Notes: generated by a model from the letters alone, not told the origin. DNA of 64,000 nucleotides from Dyella flava (GCF_016904955.1 NZ_JADIKE010000039.1:310001-374000); one strand, 5' to 3'; positions 42,777 through 52,083 are shown, counted from the stretch's first letter. A program made the numbers and translations.

Positions 42777-43447
42777 GCGTGGGCGAGATATTTGTCGAAG
42801 AAAGCCATGGTGCGTTGCTGGGCCAATTTGGCGCTGGCTTCGTGATAGTGATGCGGGTCGATATCGCGATTGAAGGCGTGGCCTGCACCAGCGTAGGCAT
42901 GGACATCCATCTGCGGCAGCATCTGGCGATGCCTGGCAACGGTCTCGGGTGGAATGGATGGGTCGTCCTCGCCGAAGTGGAACATCACCGGCGCTTTGGG
43001 CTGTTCACCCAGAAACGGCACATTGCGCGCGCCGTAATAGCTGACGGACGGCAACCCAAGCCGGATCGCCGAGAGCAGGGCGACGGTGCCGCCCCAGCAA
43101 TAGCCGACGGTGCCGATCTTGCCGGCGGAGGCGATCGCTTCGGCCGCGCTGGCCACATCTTCTATCGCCCGATCCAGGCCCAGCTCGCCCACCAGCAGCC
43201 GTCCCTGTTGCAGGCCTGCGTCGGTATAGTCGAGTTCGATGCCGGTTTCCAGATGATCGAAAAAAGCCGGTGCGACAGCGGCATAGCCGGCGGCGGCAAA
43301 GCGATCCGCCACCGCGCGGATATGCGCATTCACGCCGAAAATCTCCTGGATAACCACGATGCCGCCCCTGGGTTTGCCCTGCGGTTCAGCCAGATAGGCC
43401 CCGATGCATTGGGTGCCGCTGGTGGGAATATTGATCGCCTTGCCCAT
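42773..43447 (-). CDS. Dienelactone hydrolase family protein
   Basis: The 224-residue alpha/beta hydrolase has the triad of dienelactone hydrolases: Cys in IGTVGYCWGGTVAL, Asp in FHFGEDDPSIPPET, and His in AYAGAGHAFNRDID. The start region GKAINIPTSGTQCIGAYLAE and IVVIQEIFGVNAHIRAVADR are family signatures. No other genes of aromatic degradation are present, so it is probably a general carboxymethylene-butenolidase-like hydrolase rather than part of a catabolic pathway. It is the first gene of a pair with the HIT protein and is divergent from rimO. Confidence 0.92.
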   Translation of the reverse strand: MGKAINIPTSGTQCIGAYLAEPQGKPRGGIVVIQEIFGVNAHIRAVADRFAAAGYAAVAPAFFDHLETGIELDYTDAGLQQGRLLVGELGLDRAIEDVASAAEAIASAGKIGTVGYCWGGTVALLSAIRLGLPSVSYYGARNVPFLGEQPKAPVMFHFGEDDPSIPPETVARHRQMLPQMDVHAYAGAGHAFNRDIDPHHYHEASAKLAQQRTMAFFDKYLAHA

Positions 43448-43552
43448 CGCACCCTCCCTTAACGGAAACTTCGGCCAGTTTAGCGGCCGGGCCGGGTCGG
43501 CTGGTCTGGCGTATAATTGACGGTTTCCCGCGTGTTTACGGTAGTCAGGGCG

Positions 43553-44872
43553 ATGTCAAAGACCTCCCAGAAAATCGGCTTCGTCAGTCTCGGCTGCCCC
43601 AAGGCGCTGGTCGATTCCGAGCGCATCCTCACCCAGCTGAAGGTCGAAGGGTACGAGATCGTGCCCAGCTACGACGCCGCAGATGCGGTAGTGGTGAATA
43701 CCTGCGGCTTTATCGATGCCGCCGTGCAGGAGTCGCTGGATGCGATCGGCGAAGCCTTGCATGAGAACGGCAAGGTGATTGTCACCGGTTGCCTGGGCAA
43801 GCGCTCGGAGCTGATTCGCGAAGCGTATCCGGACGTGCTGGCGATTACCGGGCCGCAGGATTATTCCAGTGTGATGAGCGCGGTGCATAGCGCGTTGCCG
43901 CCCAAGCGCAATCCGCTGCTGGACATCATCCCGGATACCGGCATCAAGCTGACACCGAAACACTACGCATATCTGAAGATTTCCGAAGGCTGCAATCATC
44001 GTTGCAGCTTCTGCATCATTCCGTCGATGCGCGGTGATCTGGTATCGCGCCCGGTGGATGAAGTGCTGCTCGAGGCTGAAAGGCTGGTCAAGGGCGGTGT
44101 GAAGGAATTGCTGGTGATCTCGCAGGACACCAGCGCCTACGGTGTCGACGTGAAATACGCCGAGCGCATGTGGCGCGAGAAGAGCTACCGCACGCGCATG
44201 ACCGAGCTATGCGAAGGTTTGTCTCAGCTTGGTGTGTGGACACGTCTGCACTACGTCTATCCGTATCCGCATGTGGACGAGATCATGCCGCTGATGGCGG
44301 AGGGCAAGATCCTGCCGTATCTGGACATCCCGTTCCAGCATGCGAGCCCACGCATCCTCAAGCTGATGAAGCGCCCGGGCAATATCGACAAGACGCTGGA
44401 GCGTATCCAGAACTGGCGCAAGCTGGTGCCGGATCTCACCTTGCGCAGCACATTCATCGTCGGCTTCCCCGGCGAAACCGATGCGGAATTCGAAGAACTG
44501 CTCGACTTCCTGCGTGAAGCCGAACTGGATCGCGTAGGCGCTTTCACCTATTCGCCGGTGGAAGGGGCCAAGGCAAACGAATTGCCCGATCCGGTTTCCG
44601 AGGAGCTGAAGGAAGATCGTCTTGAGCAGTTCATGGCCGTGCAGGCAGAGATCTCCGCGGCGAAGTTGCAACGCAAGATTGGCCGTGCCATCAAGGTGCT
44701 GGTTGACGAGGCGGGTGTCGACGGTGCGGTGGCGCGTTCGGCCGCCGATGCGCCGGAGATCGATGGTGTGGTCCGCATTGCCAATGGCCAGTCGCTGAAG
44801 CCTGGCCAGTGGGTTGACGTGATGGTTGAGGCGGCGGACGAACACGATCTGCATGCCAGCCTGATCAACTGA
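43553..44872 (+). CDS. rimO: Ribosomal protein uS12 methylthiotransferase
   Basis: RimO adds a methylthio group to Asp89 of ribosomal protein S12. The 439-residue radical SAM enzyme has the N-terminal MTTase cluster cysteines (Cys15 in SLGCPKALVDSERI, Cys51, Cys80), the radical SAM motif ISEGCNHRCSFCIIPSMRG (Cys147, Cys151, Cys154) and a C-terminal TRAM domain. GCPKALVDSE and IPSMRG distinguish RimO from MiaB. The start at 43553 (MSKTSQKIGFVSLG) is preferred to the in-frame codon at 43517; AGGGCG is just upstream. The next gene begins 11 bases after the stop. Confidence 0.97.
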   Translation: MSKTSQKIGFVSLGCPKALVDSERILTQLKVEGYEIVPSYDAADAVVVNTCGFIDAAVQESLDAIGEALHENGKVIVTGCLGKRSELIREAYPDVLAITGPQDYSSVMSAVHSALPPKRNPLLDIIPDTGIKLTPKHYAYLKISEGCNHRCSFCIIPSMRGDLVSRPVDEVLLEAERLVKGGVKELLVISQDTSAYGVDVKYAERMWREKSYRTRMTELCEGLSQLGVWTRLHYVYPYPHVDEIMPLMAEGKILPYLDIPFQHASPRILKLMKRPGNIDKTLERIQNWRKLVPDLTLRSTFIVGFPGETDAEFEELLDFLREAELDRVGAFTYSPVEGAKANELPDPVSEELKEDRLEQFMAVQAEISAAKLQRKIGRAIKVLVDEAGVDGAVARSAADAPEIDGVVRIANGQSLKPGQWVDVMVEAADEHDLHASLIN

Positions 44873-44883
44873 TACGACGGGCG

Positions 44884-45696
44884 ATGCGCTATGTAGCGCC
44901 AACGCGTGATGCGGTCGACCCAGCGGTGTTTGGATTGGCGCCTCTGCGGGATTGGCCGGAGTACGCCGACTGGCTGCAAGGTCCCCGCTGGCCATCGATA
45001 GACGAGCTCAACGCACGTTGGCCGCAGGAGGCGGGCGAATGCTTTGTAGCCCAGACGCGCGAATTGCTTGACGATGGCCTGCATTACGAAGAACGCATTG
45101 CACAGCGTGGCGTGATTGCCACGCGTGAAGAAAACTGGCACGACTTGTTCAACGCGATGATCTGGTTGCGCTATCCGTCATTGAAGCGCGCGCTTAACCG
45201 CCAACAAGCGGCGGATGTGGTTCGCTTCGGTCCACGCGAGCGCTCGCGCCCGCAATGCGCGCAGACGCATTTTGACGAGGCGGGCGTGATGGTGATCCTG
45301 CGTGAACCGGATTTGTTGACACTGTGGGATGCGCACGACTGGCATGGTTTGTTTTGGCGCCACCGCGATGCCTGGAACGACGGCTCGATCCGGGTGGACG
45401 TGTTCGGGCATGCCTTGCTCGAGCATGCGCTGACGTCCGGCAAACTGTTGGTCGGCAAAGCGCTGGCGGTTCAGGTGTGTGGCGGCGAGAGTCGACAAGA
45501 CGTGGTTGCACACTGTGCGAATGCCATCACTGCGAAGCGCCTGCTGCGTGATCCGCAAGAGCTTCGCCCGCTGCCGCTGTCCGGCATTCCGGGATGGTAT
45601 GCCGGCAATGACGATGAAGCATTTCATCTGAGCGCAGCGTGTTACCAGCCCCTGCGCGATGGCCGCCGTTATCCAGCGCCTCTGCAGCTGTCTTGA
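44884..45696 (+). CDS. DUF3025-domain protein
   Basis: The 270-residue protein carries the DUF3025 hallmark ENWHDLFNAMIWLRYPSLKRALNR near residues 83-106, followed by AQTHFDEAGVMVI and LFWRHRDAWNDGSIRVDVFG with HALLEHAL. It ends with SGIPGWYAGNDDEAFHLSAACYQPLRDGRRY. The family is found in proteobacteria and has no known function. It follows rimO after 11 bases and is probably cotranscribed with it. It converges on the sulfotransferase gene. No membrane segment or signal peptide is seen. Confidence 0.9.
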   Translation: MRYVAPTRDAVDPAVFGLAPLRDWPEYADWLQGPRWPSIDELNARWPQEAGECFVAQTRELLDDGLHYEERIAQRGVIATREENWHDLFNAMIWLRYPSLKRALNRQQAADVVRFGPRERSRPQCAQTHFDEAGVMVILREPDLLTLWDAHDWHGLFWRHRDAWNDGSIRVDVFGHALLEHALTSGKLLVGKALAVQVCGGESRQDVVAHCANAITAKRLLRDPQELRPLPLSGIPGWYAGNDDEAFHLSAACYQPLRDGRRYPAPLQLS

Positions 45697-45731
45697 TAAC
45701 TAACGCATCCTCCGGCTCTAGCGGATGATGC

Positions 45732-46700
45732 TCAGGACTTCGGTGGTTTATCCGGAGTGATCATCTTCGACAGACGCTCGAAAGCCTGCGTTTTCGCCGC
45801 TAATTGATGCCCTAAGCGCTCATACTGGATGAGCAGATTGTCCAGATGCGGCGTGTACAGGTCCGAGATGTTGCGCAGGACCAGGGCGCAATGGCCGAGT
45901 GAGCTCCAATCACTTTTTCCACGGGCCACCGCGAGGCAGTTTGCGTAGAACTCGGCGGTGAAGGGTTGCATGTCCATCAACGACGCGTCATCGCCGAAGG
46001 GCGTGGTAGCCACATGATGGCGATGATCTGCATGCAGGAAGGCGTCGATGTCGGCAGCTGCTGCGGCTTCGCTGCGAGGCCATGCCAGCGAGAGTTCGCT
46101 GGACACGCGCTGCATGGTGCCGCGCCAGTCGTGCAGCAGCTGATCGTAGGTGATCAGCGCGCGCGGGTACTGCTGGGTCGCGAGCACCGCTTCCATCATG
46201 TAATGCGCCCACAACAGGAAGATCGGTTCGCGCGGCCAGTTCTCGCGTGTCTGCAATGAATCGGCGACTTCACGGGGATCGCGTACCACGAACAGGCATT
46301 GCACGTCGTAACCGGCGGCCTCGAACGCTTCGATCCATATCGGCGCCGTGAGGCACATGCGTGGATCCTTCAGGGCGATGAGCGGACGTGAAGCGAATTC
46401 GGCCTGGATGATGGCGCGAATGCCAACCAACGCTTCGCGCGCGGCAGCTTGCTGCGACCAGTGCTGCGGCAGCGGCCGGATGTCAAACCACGAGCGGCCA
46501 AACGCTTGCAGCAGGTAATGGTTGCTCTTCATCGCATCAGCGTGTTCCCAGAAGCCTTGGGAGTTATCGTGGCCAGGCAACAGGATGTTGTTGCCGATAT
46601 CCGCGCCGAGCAGATTGACCACGCGAGTGACCGCCGATGTGCCACTGCGATGCATGCCGAGGATCAGCAGTGCTTTCGGGCGTGCTGGATTGACTGACAT
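45732..46700 (-). CDS. Sulfotransferase-family protein
   Basis: The 322-residue protein has the PAPS 5'-phosphosulfate loop LLILGMHRSGTSAVTRVVNL at the N-terminus, ALKDPRMCLTAPIW, and the second binding segment CLFVVRDPREVADSLQTREN (Arg and Ser for the 3'-phosphate). This matches bacterial sulfotransferases acting on carbohydrate or lipid acceptors. The start at 46700 (MSVNPARPKALLILGM) is chosen over a TTG at 46733 because the loop must be near the N-terminus. It stands alone, with no glycosyltransferases around, so the acceptor is unknown. The 3' end converges on the DUF3025 gene. Confidence 0.87.
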   Translation of the reverse strand: MSVNPARPKALLILGMHRSGTSAVTRVVNLLGADIGNNILLPGHDNSQGFWEHADAMKSNHYLLQAFGRSWFDIRPLPQHWSQQAAAREALVGIRAIIQAEFASRPLIALKDPRMCLTAPIWIEAFEAAGYDVQCLFVVRDPREVADSLQTRENWPREPIFLLWAHYMMEAVLATQQYPRALITYDQLLHDWRGTMQRVSSELSLAWPRSEAAAAADIDAFLHADHRHHVATTPFGDDASLMDMQPFTAEFYANCLAVARGKSDWSSLGHCALVLRNISDLYTPHLDNLLIQYERLGHQLAAKTQAFERLSKMITPDKPPKS

Positions 46701-46824
46701 TTCCCGAACTGCGTCCTCGAACAAACGCGACAATGTTTAAGTTTCAGGAAAGTTTTAACGTGTCGACATCGGTGCGGTTGACGCAGCGGCATTGATGCAA
46801 AAAAGATCGATGCGGCACAGGTTT

Positions 46825-47328
46825 TTACGCGGGATATTCGACTGTAATGACAACAAAGCGTGTGCGCCCGCCAGGCAGCTCCGCTTCGAATTCGTCATCC
46901 AGCTTTTTCTTCATCACGGCACGGGCCAGCGGCGAGTCGATGCTGATCCAGCCGCGCTTGGCGTCCGTTTCATCGGGGCCGACGATGCGGTAGCGCAGAG
47001 TGTCACCGCTGTCGATGTTTTCCAGTTCGATCACCGCGCCGAAAAACACGGTTTCACGATCGGCAGGCGCGCCTTCGGCCACTTTCAGCGATGGAATCCG
47101 CTTGCTGAGATAGCGCACCCGGCGGTCGATCTCGCCCAGCTGTTTCTTGCGATAGGTGTATTCGGCGTTTTCCGAACGGTCGCCTTCGGCCGCGGCGGCG
47201 GCGAGCGCCTTCACTACTTCGGGGCGCAGCGTGTGCCAGAGGTGGTCGAGCTCGCTCTTGAGCTTTTCGAAACCTTCGCGGGTGATGATCGCGGTGGAGC
47301 GTGGGGCAGGGGGACGCCAACGGGTCAT
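46825..47328 (-). CDS. greB: Transcription elongation factor GreB
   Basis: GreB rescues backtracked RNA polymerase by inserting its coiled coil into the secondary channel. The 167-residue protein has the coiled-coil domain ITREGFEKLKSELDHLWHT and AAAAEGDRSENAEYTYRKKQ, with the acidic tip residues (Asp, Glu) needed for cleavage, then the C-terminal domain VELENIDSGDTLRYRIVGPDE-like segment and SPLARAVMKKKLDDEFEAE. YTYRKKQLGEIDRRVRYL separates GreB from GreA. The start at 47328 (MTRWRPPAPRSTAIIT) fits the family; the longer frame to 47406 does not. Confidence 0.95.
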   Translation of the reverse strand: MTRWRPPAPRSTAIITREGFEKLKSELDHLWHTLRPEVVKALAAAAAEGDRSENAEYTYRKKQLGEIDRRVRYLSKRIPSLKVAEGAPADRETVFFGAVIELENIDSGDTLRYRIVGPDETDAKRGWISIDSPLARAVMKKKLDDEFEAELPGGRTRFVVITVEYPA

Positions 47329-47513
47329 GGCAGTACGATGGTTTCCGTTTGCAGCGAGGATGTATGGGTTCGATGGCGCTGAGCGCGCCGTCGGCCGGTC
47401 CGGCATGGCGCCTGGGCGGCTGGCTGGCGTGATTGTAACGATGTCGAAAGAAGTTGTTTGAGTCTGTCCGCAAGGCCCGCTATGGTTGCGCCTTCATTGC
47501 AGGTGTATTGCCC

Positions 47514-49007
47514 ATGCCTAACCGTCCCGCCGCTGGTTCCCTCCGTCTGGTTTTATTGGTCGCGGGGCTGACGCAACTGGCGGCCTGTGCTTCGGGTGGC
47601 AAGGCGGTCAAGCCGCCGCCGTCGACCTCCGTCAATGCGCTCTACGCCCAGCTCGATCAGGCCAGCCAGAGCTACGAAAACGCCTTGCAGCAGACGCGCG
47701 CCGGCGACACGCAGGGCGCGCAGAAAACCCTGGATGGAGCGCTCGATCAGCTCAAGGAGGCCTCGGCGCATTGCGGTACCACGCCGGGTTGTGACCCGCA
47801 GCGCTTCTTCTCGGTATTCGACCATTTGCTGCGCCTGAAAGACGGCAGCTTCATCGGCGACGAAACGCCAGGCGAGGGTGAAGACACGGGCGAAACATCC
47901 GAGGTGTCAGTTCCCGCACAAGCTGGCGCCGCCGGCGCCCTGCCGGAGGCTCAGCGCGCCGTCACGTTGCTGCGCGGCCACCAGCTTTCCGAGCTGATCG
48001 CCATGAACGGTCCGGTCAAGGCGGCACTGGAGATGTGGCTGACACAGTGGCGTGGCAACCTGATGGATGCCTACGTGAATTACCAATACCTGCGCCAGGA
48101 AATGTGGCCGCAGTACCAGCAGGAAGGTCTGCCGGAAGCGCTGTTGTTTGGCATCCTGGCCAAGGAGTCCGGCGGCAAGGTGCATGCGGTGTCGCGTTCG
48201 GGCGCGGCGGGCCCGCTGCAATTCATGTATGCGACCGGCTTGCGTTTTGGCTTGAGTGACCAGGATGGTTTCGACACGCGTTTCGATCCGGCGGAATCGG
48301 CGCGCGCCAATGCCGAATACATGGACGAGCAGCTAAAGGTGTTCAACGACAACCTTGAGCTCACCCTGGCCGCCTACAATGGCGGGGAAGGGCGCATGAG
48401 GCGCCTGGTCGGAGATGACACCTCGGTGAGCTTCTACGACCCGCGCATCTACGGCCAGGTTTCGCAGGAGACCCGCGACTACGTCCCGGCTGTGCTGGCG
48501 GCAGCGTGGCTGTTCCTGCATCCGGATAGCTACAACCTGCGCTTTCCGAAAGTGGATGGTCTGACGGGCAGCATTACGCTCAAGCGTGCAGCGTCGATTT
48601 CCGAACTCACGGTATGCCTGGGGTCGGCCAACGACATGCCCGATGGCTGGTTTCGTACGCTGCGTAATCTCAATCCGCGTCTCGATCCGCAGCAGGAGCA
48701 GCCGGTTGGCGCAGAACTCCAGGTGCCCAAGTTGCTGGAACAGGCTTATGCGGCGCGCTGCGTGGACGGCCCCTGGCCCATTCTTGCTGCCGACCTGCAC
48801 AACGCCGTGGTGCCGGTGTACCCGGATCCGCCGCCGCAAGAAGCTGACCCGGTGGTGCATTACACCGTTCGCCGCGGCGATACGCTCGCCAGCATCCTGC
48901 ACAGGCACTCGGGCTGCTCCAGCGAGAGCGAAGTGGCGCGCATGAACAACCTCAAGTTCAATCACATCAAGGTTGGGCAAGTACTGAAACTGCCCAGCTG
49001 TCGTTAA
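47514..49007 (+). CDS. LysM-containing lytic murein transglycosylase lipoprotein (MltD-like)
   Basis: The 497-residue protein has a lipoprotein signal ending LTQLAAC (Cys25). A helical region follows, then the family 23 lytic transglycosylase domain with catalytic Glu218 in LLFGILAKESGGKVHAVSRS, GAAGPLQFMYATGLRFGL and LTLAAYNGGEGRMRRLVG. One C-terminal LysM domain (VVHYTVRRGDTLASILHRHS) binds peptidoglycan. It cleaves the glycan strand to 1,6-anhydro-muropeptides at the outer membrane. The start at 47514 (MPNRPAAGSL) is chosen for the signal. An in-frame reading upstream to 47454 would add a non-signal segment. E. coli MltD has two or more LysM repeats; here only one is recognised. Confidence 0.92.
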   Translation: MPNRPAAGSLRLVLLVAGLTQLAACASGGKAVKPPPSTSVNALYAQLDQASQSYENALQQTRAGDTQGAQKTLDGALDQLKEASAHCGTTPGCDPQRFFSVFDHLLRLKDGSFIGDETPGEGEDTGETSEVSVPAQAGAAGALPEAQRAVTLLRGHQLSELIAMNGPVKAALEMWLTQWRGNLMDAYVNYQYLRQEMWPQYQQEGLPEALLFGILAKESGGKVHAVSRSGAAGPLQFMYATGLRFGLSDQDGFDTRFDPAESARANAEYMDEQLKVFNDNLELTLAAYNGGEGRMRRLVGDDTSVSFYDPRIYGQVSQETRDYVPAVLAAAWLFLHPDSYNLRFPKVDGLTGSITLKRAASISELTVCLGSANDMPDGWFRTLRNLNPRLDPQQEQPVGAELQVPKLLEQAYAARCVDGPWPILAADLHNAVVPVYPDPPPQEADPVVHYTVRRGDTLASILHRHSGCSSESEVARMNNLKFNHIKVGQVLKLPSCR

Positions 49008-49063
49008 CCGAATAGCCGACCAAGTTGAATTAGCGCAGAGTATCTCTGGTCATCTGCGTGTCA

Positions 49064-49204
49064 GGGGCGAGGGACGAGCAGCGAGGGTGCTCGCCGGCAA
49101 ACGGCCGCCTAGAGCCGCCCGCCGAGTCGCCTCGTCAAGTACCGTTCCCGTCTGTGAGGAGGAGGCTGGGGCGTTGACGCCCTCGCTACTCGTCCCTCGT
49201 CCCT
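49064..49204. repeat. 141-bp element with 23-base imperfect terminal inverted repeats
   Basis: The left arm (49065-49087, GGGCGAGGGACGAGCAGC then GAGGG) and the right arm (49180-49202, CCCTCGCTACTCGTCCCTCG then TCC) are inverted copies with about two mismatches. The 92 bases between have no gene. It lies between the convergent ends of the transglycosylase gene and the next minus-strand gene. Confidence 0.6.
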
Positions 49205-49249
49205 GTCGTCATGTCATGACAAAAGACGTGCCGCAGTGGATCGCGATAT

Positions 49250-49693
49250 TCAGGCGGCAGCGCCCGAGCGTATCCACTGGGAGGAGGCATCCGACGCCTC
49301 GTTGTTGCCGGCGCCGCGCAGTTCGCGCAGTACACGCAGCAGCTGGCGGTGCTGTGGTTGCAGGCTCGGGTAAGGAGATTCCTTGGTTTCGTGATAGGCC
49401 ACAGCCAGCCACAGCGCGATCCCGCGCAGGGCAACCTCGGGGTTGTCCGACTGCGCACGGTTGAAACCGAGCTCGGTGCCCTGGCCCCACGGCATATAAC
49501 GCTGTTCCGGAGCGGTGCCGTACAGATGAGGGAATTCGCACCTGGAAGCCTGACCGATCTCGCGCAAGGTCATGATGGCCAGCCGCGAGCGAGTGCGCGA
49601 AGGCAGCGCGGTGATGTTGCGTTCGATCTGCTGGAATTGGCGCTGCAACTGGCGGGCGCGAGTCATCGCAATCAGGCGGGTGACGATCTGCAT
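49250..49693 (-). CDS. Conserved hypothetical protein
   Basis: The 147-residue protein is basic and mostly helical in its first 60 residues (MTRARQLQRQFQQIERNITA; SRTRSRLAIMTLREIGQ). It then has CEFPHLYGTAPEQRYMPWGQ and a helical end with ALRGIALWLAVAYHETKESP and HRQLLRVLRELRG. The start at 49693 is supported by GAGGGG 5 bases upstream. There is no signal peptide or membrane helix. I do not recognise a named family. A similar position next to psd in related genomes is plausible but cannot be checked here. A DNA- or RNA-binding role is possible from charge alone. Confidence 0.65.
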   Translation of the reverse strand: MQIVTRLIAMTRARQLQRQFQQIERNITALPSRTRSRLAIMTLREIGQASRCEFPHLYGTAPEQRYMPWGQGTELGFNRAQSDNPEVALRGIALWLAVAYHETKESPYPSLQPQHRQLLRVLRELRGAGNNEASDASSQWIRSGAAA

Positions 49694-49845
49694 GGAACCC
49701 CTCGCTGGACAGTGCCGCACGGCTGCGCGGATTAGGCGCGGAGCATAGCGAGCCGCCCAACGTGGATGCGCCGAAAACGTCACAAAATGACGACATGTGT
49801 CAGAGTTCGGCGCGCAGGGCTAAGCGAAAACACTTCTCCGGCGGA

Positions 49846-50691
49846 TCAAGTGTGACGCAGTTCACCTAATCGTTCGCCGACCTTGATCGCTTGCTGTGGC
49901 ATCAGGGGGTCCAGTTCGGCCGCGCCTTCAGGTAACAGCACGATGACGGTGGAGCCCATGTTGAAGCGCGCCATCTCGCCGAAGCGGTCCAGCGAAATGG
50001 TCTGACCGACAAATGATTTGCGGCGAATCGACGGCGCATAGGGCGGAATGACCAGTCCATCCCACACGGTGGCTACCGATGACACCAGGATCGCGCCCAC
50101 CATCACCACGGCAAACGGACCATGCGCGCCTTCGAAATGACAGACCAGTCGCTCATTGCGCGCGAACAGACGTGGGATCGCCTCCACCGCAAAGGGGGCC
50201 ACGCTGAAGATTCGGCCCGGTATATGCACTGTCTCTTTCAGCTCGCCGCGCAGGGGCATGTGTACTCGGTGGTAGTCGCGTGGCGAGAGGTAGATGGTGA
50301 CAAAGCGTCCGTGGCGGTAGGGGGCTGCCGCGGCTTCGTCACCAAGCAGCTCGGCGGCCGTGTATTCCTGTCCCTTGGCCTGGAAGATGCGTCCGTCGAG
50401 GATGGGGCCCGCCTGGCTGATGCGTCCGTCAGCTGGCGAGAGCAGGGCGGCTGGGTTCGTGTCAGCACGGCGGGCATTTGGGCGCAGTTTGCGCGTGAAA
50501 AACGCATTGAAGTGAGGGTAAGCGAGCGGATCGGGTTGAGCGGCTTCGGTCATGTTGACCTGGTAGCGGCGCACGATCTGGCTCACCAGAAAATTCTTCC
50601 AGGGCGCAAATGTCCAGCGCGTGGCCCAGTAAACCACGCGTGAAAGTGCCCGATGGGGAAGGATGTATTGCAGGAATACCTTGAAAGTCAT
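49846..50691 (-). CDS. psd: Phosphatidylserine decarboxylase proenzyme
   Basis: Psd makes phosphatidylethanolamine from phosphatidylserine at the inner membrane. The 281-residue proenzyme has FVTIYLSPRDYHRVHMPLRG (the His of the self-processing site), VMVGAILVSSVATVWDG and the processing motif RFNMGSTVIVLLPEG, where Ser247 becomes the pyruvoyl group. The motif is MGST in place of the LGST of E. coli; Gly-Ser-Thr is intact, so maturation should work. The ATG at 50691 lies 66 bases from the divergent cupin gene. Length fits the family (322 in E. coli, slightly shorter here). Confidence 0.95.
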   Translation of the reverse strand: MTFKVFLQYILPHRALSRVVYWATRWTFAPWKNFLVSQIVRRYQVNMTEAAQPDPLAYPHFNAFFTRKLRPNARRADTNPAALLSPADGRISQAGPILDGRIFQAKGQEYTAAELLGDEAAAAPYRHGRFVTIYLSPRDYHRVHMPLRGELKETVHIPGRIFSVAPFAVEAIPRLFARNERLVCHFEGAHGPFAVVMVGAILVSSVATVWDGLVIPPYAPSIRRKSFVGQTISLDRFGEMARFNMGSTVIVLLPEGAAELDPLMPQQAIKVGERLGELRHT

Positions 50692-50757
50692 CTGGCAAGT
50701 ATAAGGAAAAGGAAGCGATTCTCAGACGGGGGCTGATATCGCTTTCGGGGAGGCAAC

Positions 50758-51084
50758 ATGCAAGAACGTATGACCCCGGCCACCGCGTTGGCCGCACTCG
50801 ATAAAGCGCGCAAGGCATCGGCCGGCATTTTCAGGCACGGCACCCTGGAGGTGGAAATCTTCCAGCCGGCCGGCATCGACACCCAGACACCGCACCGTCG
50901 CGATGAGTTGTGCATGGTGATTTCCGGCAAGGGATATTTCGTCTGTGGCGATTCGCGCCAGGCATTTGGGCCGGGCGAGCTGCTGTTCGCGCCCGCCGGT
51001 ACACCGCACCACTTCGAGGATTTCAGCCGGGATTTCAGTGCCTGGGTGATGTACTACGGACCGAATGGCGGAGAGGCTGCGTGA
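50758..51084 (+). CDS. Small cupin-domain protein
   Basis: The 108-residue protein is a single cupin barrel: TPHRRDELCMVISGKGYFVC (motif 1, with His and Glu for metal) and GPGELLFAPAGTPHHFEDFS (motif 2, with the final His). Four potential metal ligands are present, so a metal site is likely. GGGGAGG is 5 bases before the ATG. Proteins of this size can be enzymes or regulators, and the substrate is unknown. It begins between psd (divergent) and prmB, whose ATG comes 9 bases after its stop, so it may be cotranscribed with prmB. Confidence 0.85.
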   Translation: MQERMTPATALAALDKARKASAGIFRHGTLEVEIFQPAGIDTQTPHRRDELCMVISGKGYFVCGDSRQAFGPGELLFAPAGTPHHFEDFSRDFSAWVMYYGPNGGEAA

Positions 51085-51093
51085 GTTCGATCC

Positions 51094-52083
51094 ATGAATC
51101 TGCATGGGGCCAATGACGAGCAGTCGCTATACTTCACAGCCCCCAAGCCGGACCGTGCCTACGTGACTGCCGAACTCGCCTCGATCATCGACTTTATCCG
51201 TTATGGCGCCAGCCGTTTTTCCGCGGCAGGGCTCACCTTCGGCCATAGCCACGACAACCCGATCGATGAAGCCACGCATCTGGTGCTGGCCAGCCTGCAT
51301 CTGCCGCCGGATATTCCGCCGGCCTACGGCGCCGGCAAGCTCACCGCCGAGGAACGCCTGCGCGTGCTCAACTTGATCGAGCGTCGCATCACCGAACGGC
51401 TGCCGGTGGCTTACCTGGTCGGCGAAACCTGGTTTGCCGGGCTGAAGTTCAAGAGTGACCGCCGCGCCCTGGTGCCGCGCTCGCCGATTGCCGAGCTGAT
51501 CGAGTCGGGCTTCACGCCCTGGCTGGATGGGCGGCATGTGGAGCGTGCGCTGGATCTTTGCACCGGCTCAGGTTGCATCGGCATCGCCATGGCCGAGTAC
51601 AACCCGCATTGGCAAGTCGATATCGTCGATATCAGCGACGATGCCTTGTCGCTGGCGCGTGAGAACGTGGCCTTCCAGCACGTAGGTGATCGCGTGGAGA
51701 TCATCAAGTCGGACCTGTTCGGCGGACTGCAGGGGCACAAGTACGACCTGATCGTGTCCAATCCGCCCTACGTCACCGAAGACGAATATGCCGCGCTGCC
51801 CGGCGAATACAGTCATGAGCCCAAGCTTGGGCTGACCTCGGGCGAGGATGGTCTCGATATCTGCCTGCGCATGCTCGACGAAGCAGCTGATCATCTGACT
51901 GAAGAAGGCCTGCTGATTGTCGAGGTGGGCGAAAGCGAGCACGCACTCAACATGCTGCTGCCGGAAGTGCCCTTCGTGTGGATCGAGTTCAAGGTTGGCC
52001 AGATGGGCGTGTTTGCGCTTGAGCGGCGTGAGCTGGTGGAACACGCTGCGGCGATCCGCGCCGTGGCGGCTGCGCGGCGCTGA
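51094..52083 (+). CDS. prmB: 50S ribosomal protein L3 N5-glutamine methyltransferase
   Basis: PrmB methylates a glutamine of ribosomal protein L3. The 329-residue protein has the SAM motif ALDLCTGSGCIGIAMAEYNP (residues 152-171) and the catalytic NPPY (223-226) in DLIVSNPPYVTEDEYAALPG. An N-terminal helical domain includes RLPVAYLVGETWFAGLKF. The VTEDEY sequence following NPPY is a PrmB rather than PrmC or HemK feature, and the location upstream of aroC is the conserved prmB context. The ATG at 51094 follows the cupin gene closely. Confidence 0.95.
   Translation: MNLHGANDEQSLYFTAPKPDRAYVTAELASIIDFIRYGASRFSAAGLTFGHSHDNPIDEATHLVLASLHLPPDIPPAYGAGKLTAEERLRVLNLIERRITERLPVAYLVGETWFAGLKFKSDRRALVPRSPIAELIESGFTPWLDGRHVERALDLCTGSGCIGIAMAEYNPHWQVDIVDISDDALSLARENVAFQHVGDRVEIIKSDLFGGLQGHKYDLIVSNPPYVTEDEYAALPGEYSHEPKLGLTSGEDGLDICLRMLDEAADHLTEEGLLIVEVGESEHALNMLLPEVPFVWIEFKVGQMGVFALERRELVEHAAAIRAVAAARR

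Noticed and set aside
49209..49796. Alternative minus-strand frame overlapping the conserved hypothetical at 49250-49693
   Set aside because: The chosen frame has a ribosome site and coherent helical protein sequence; the alternative is rich in Arg/Pro/Ser with no such support.
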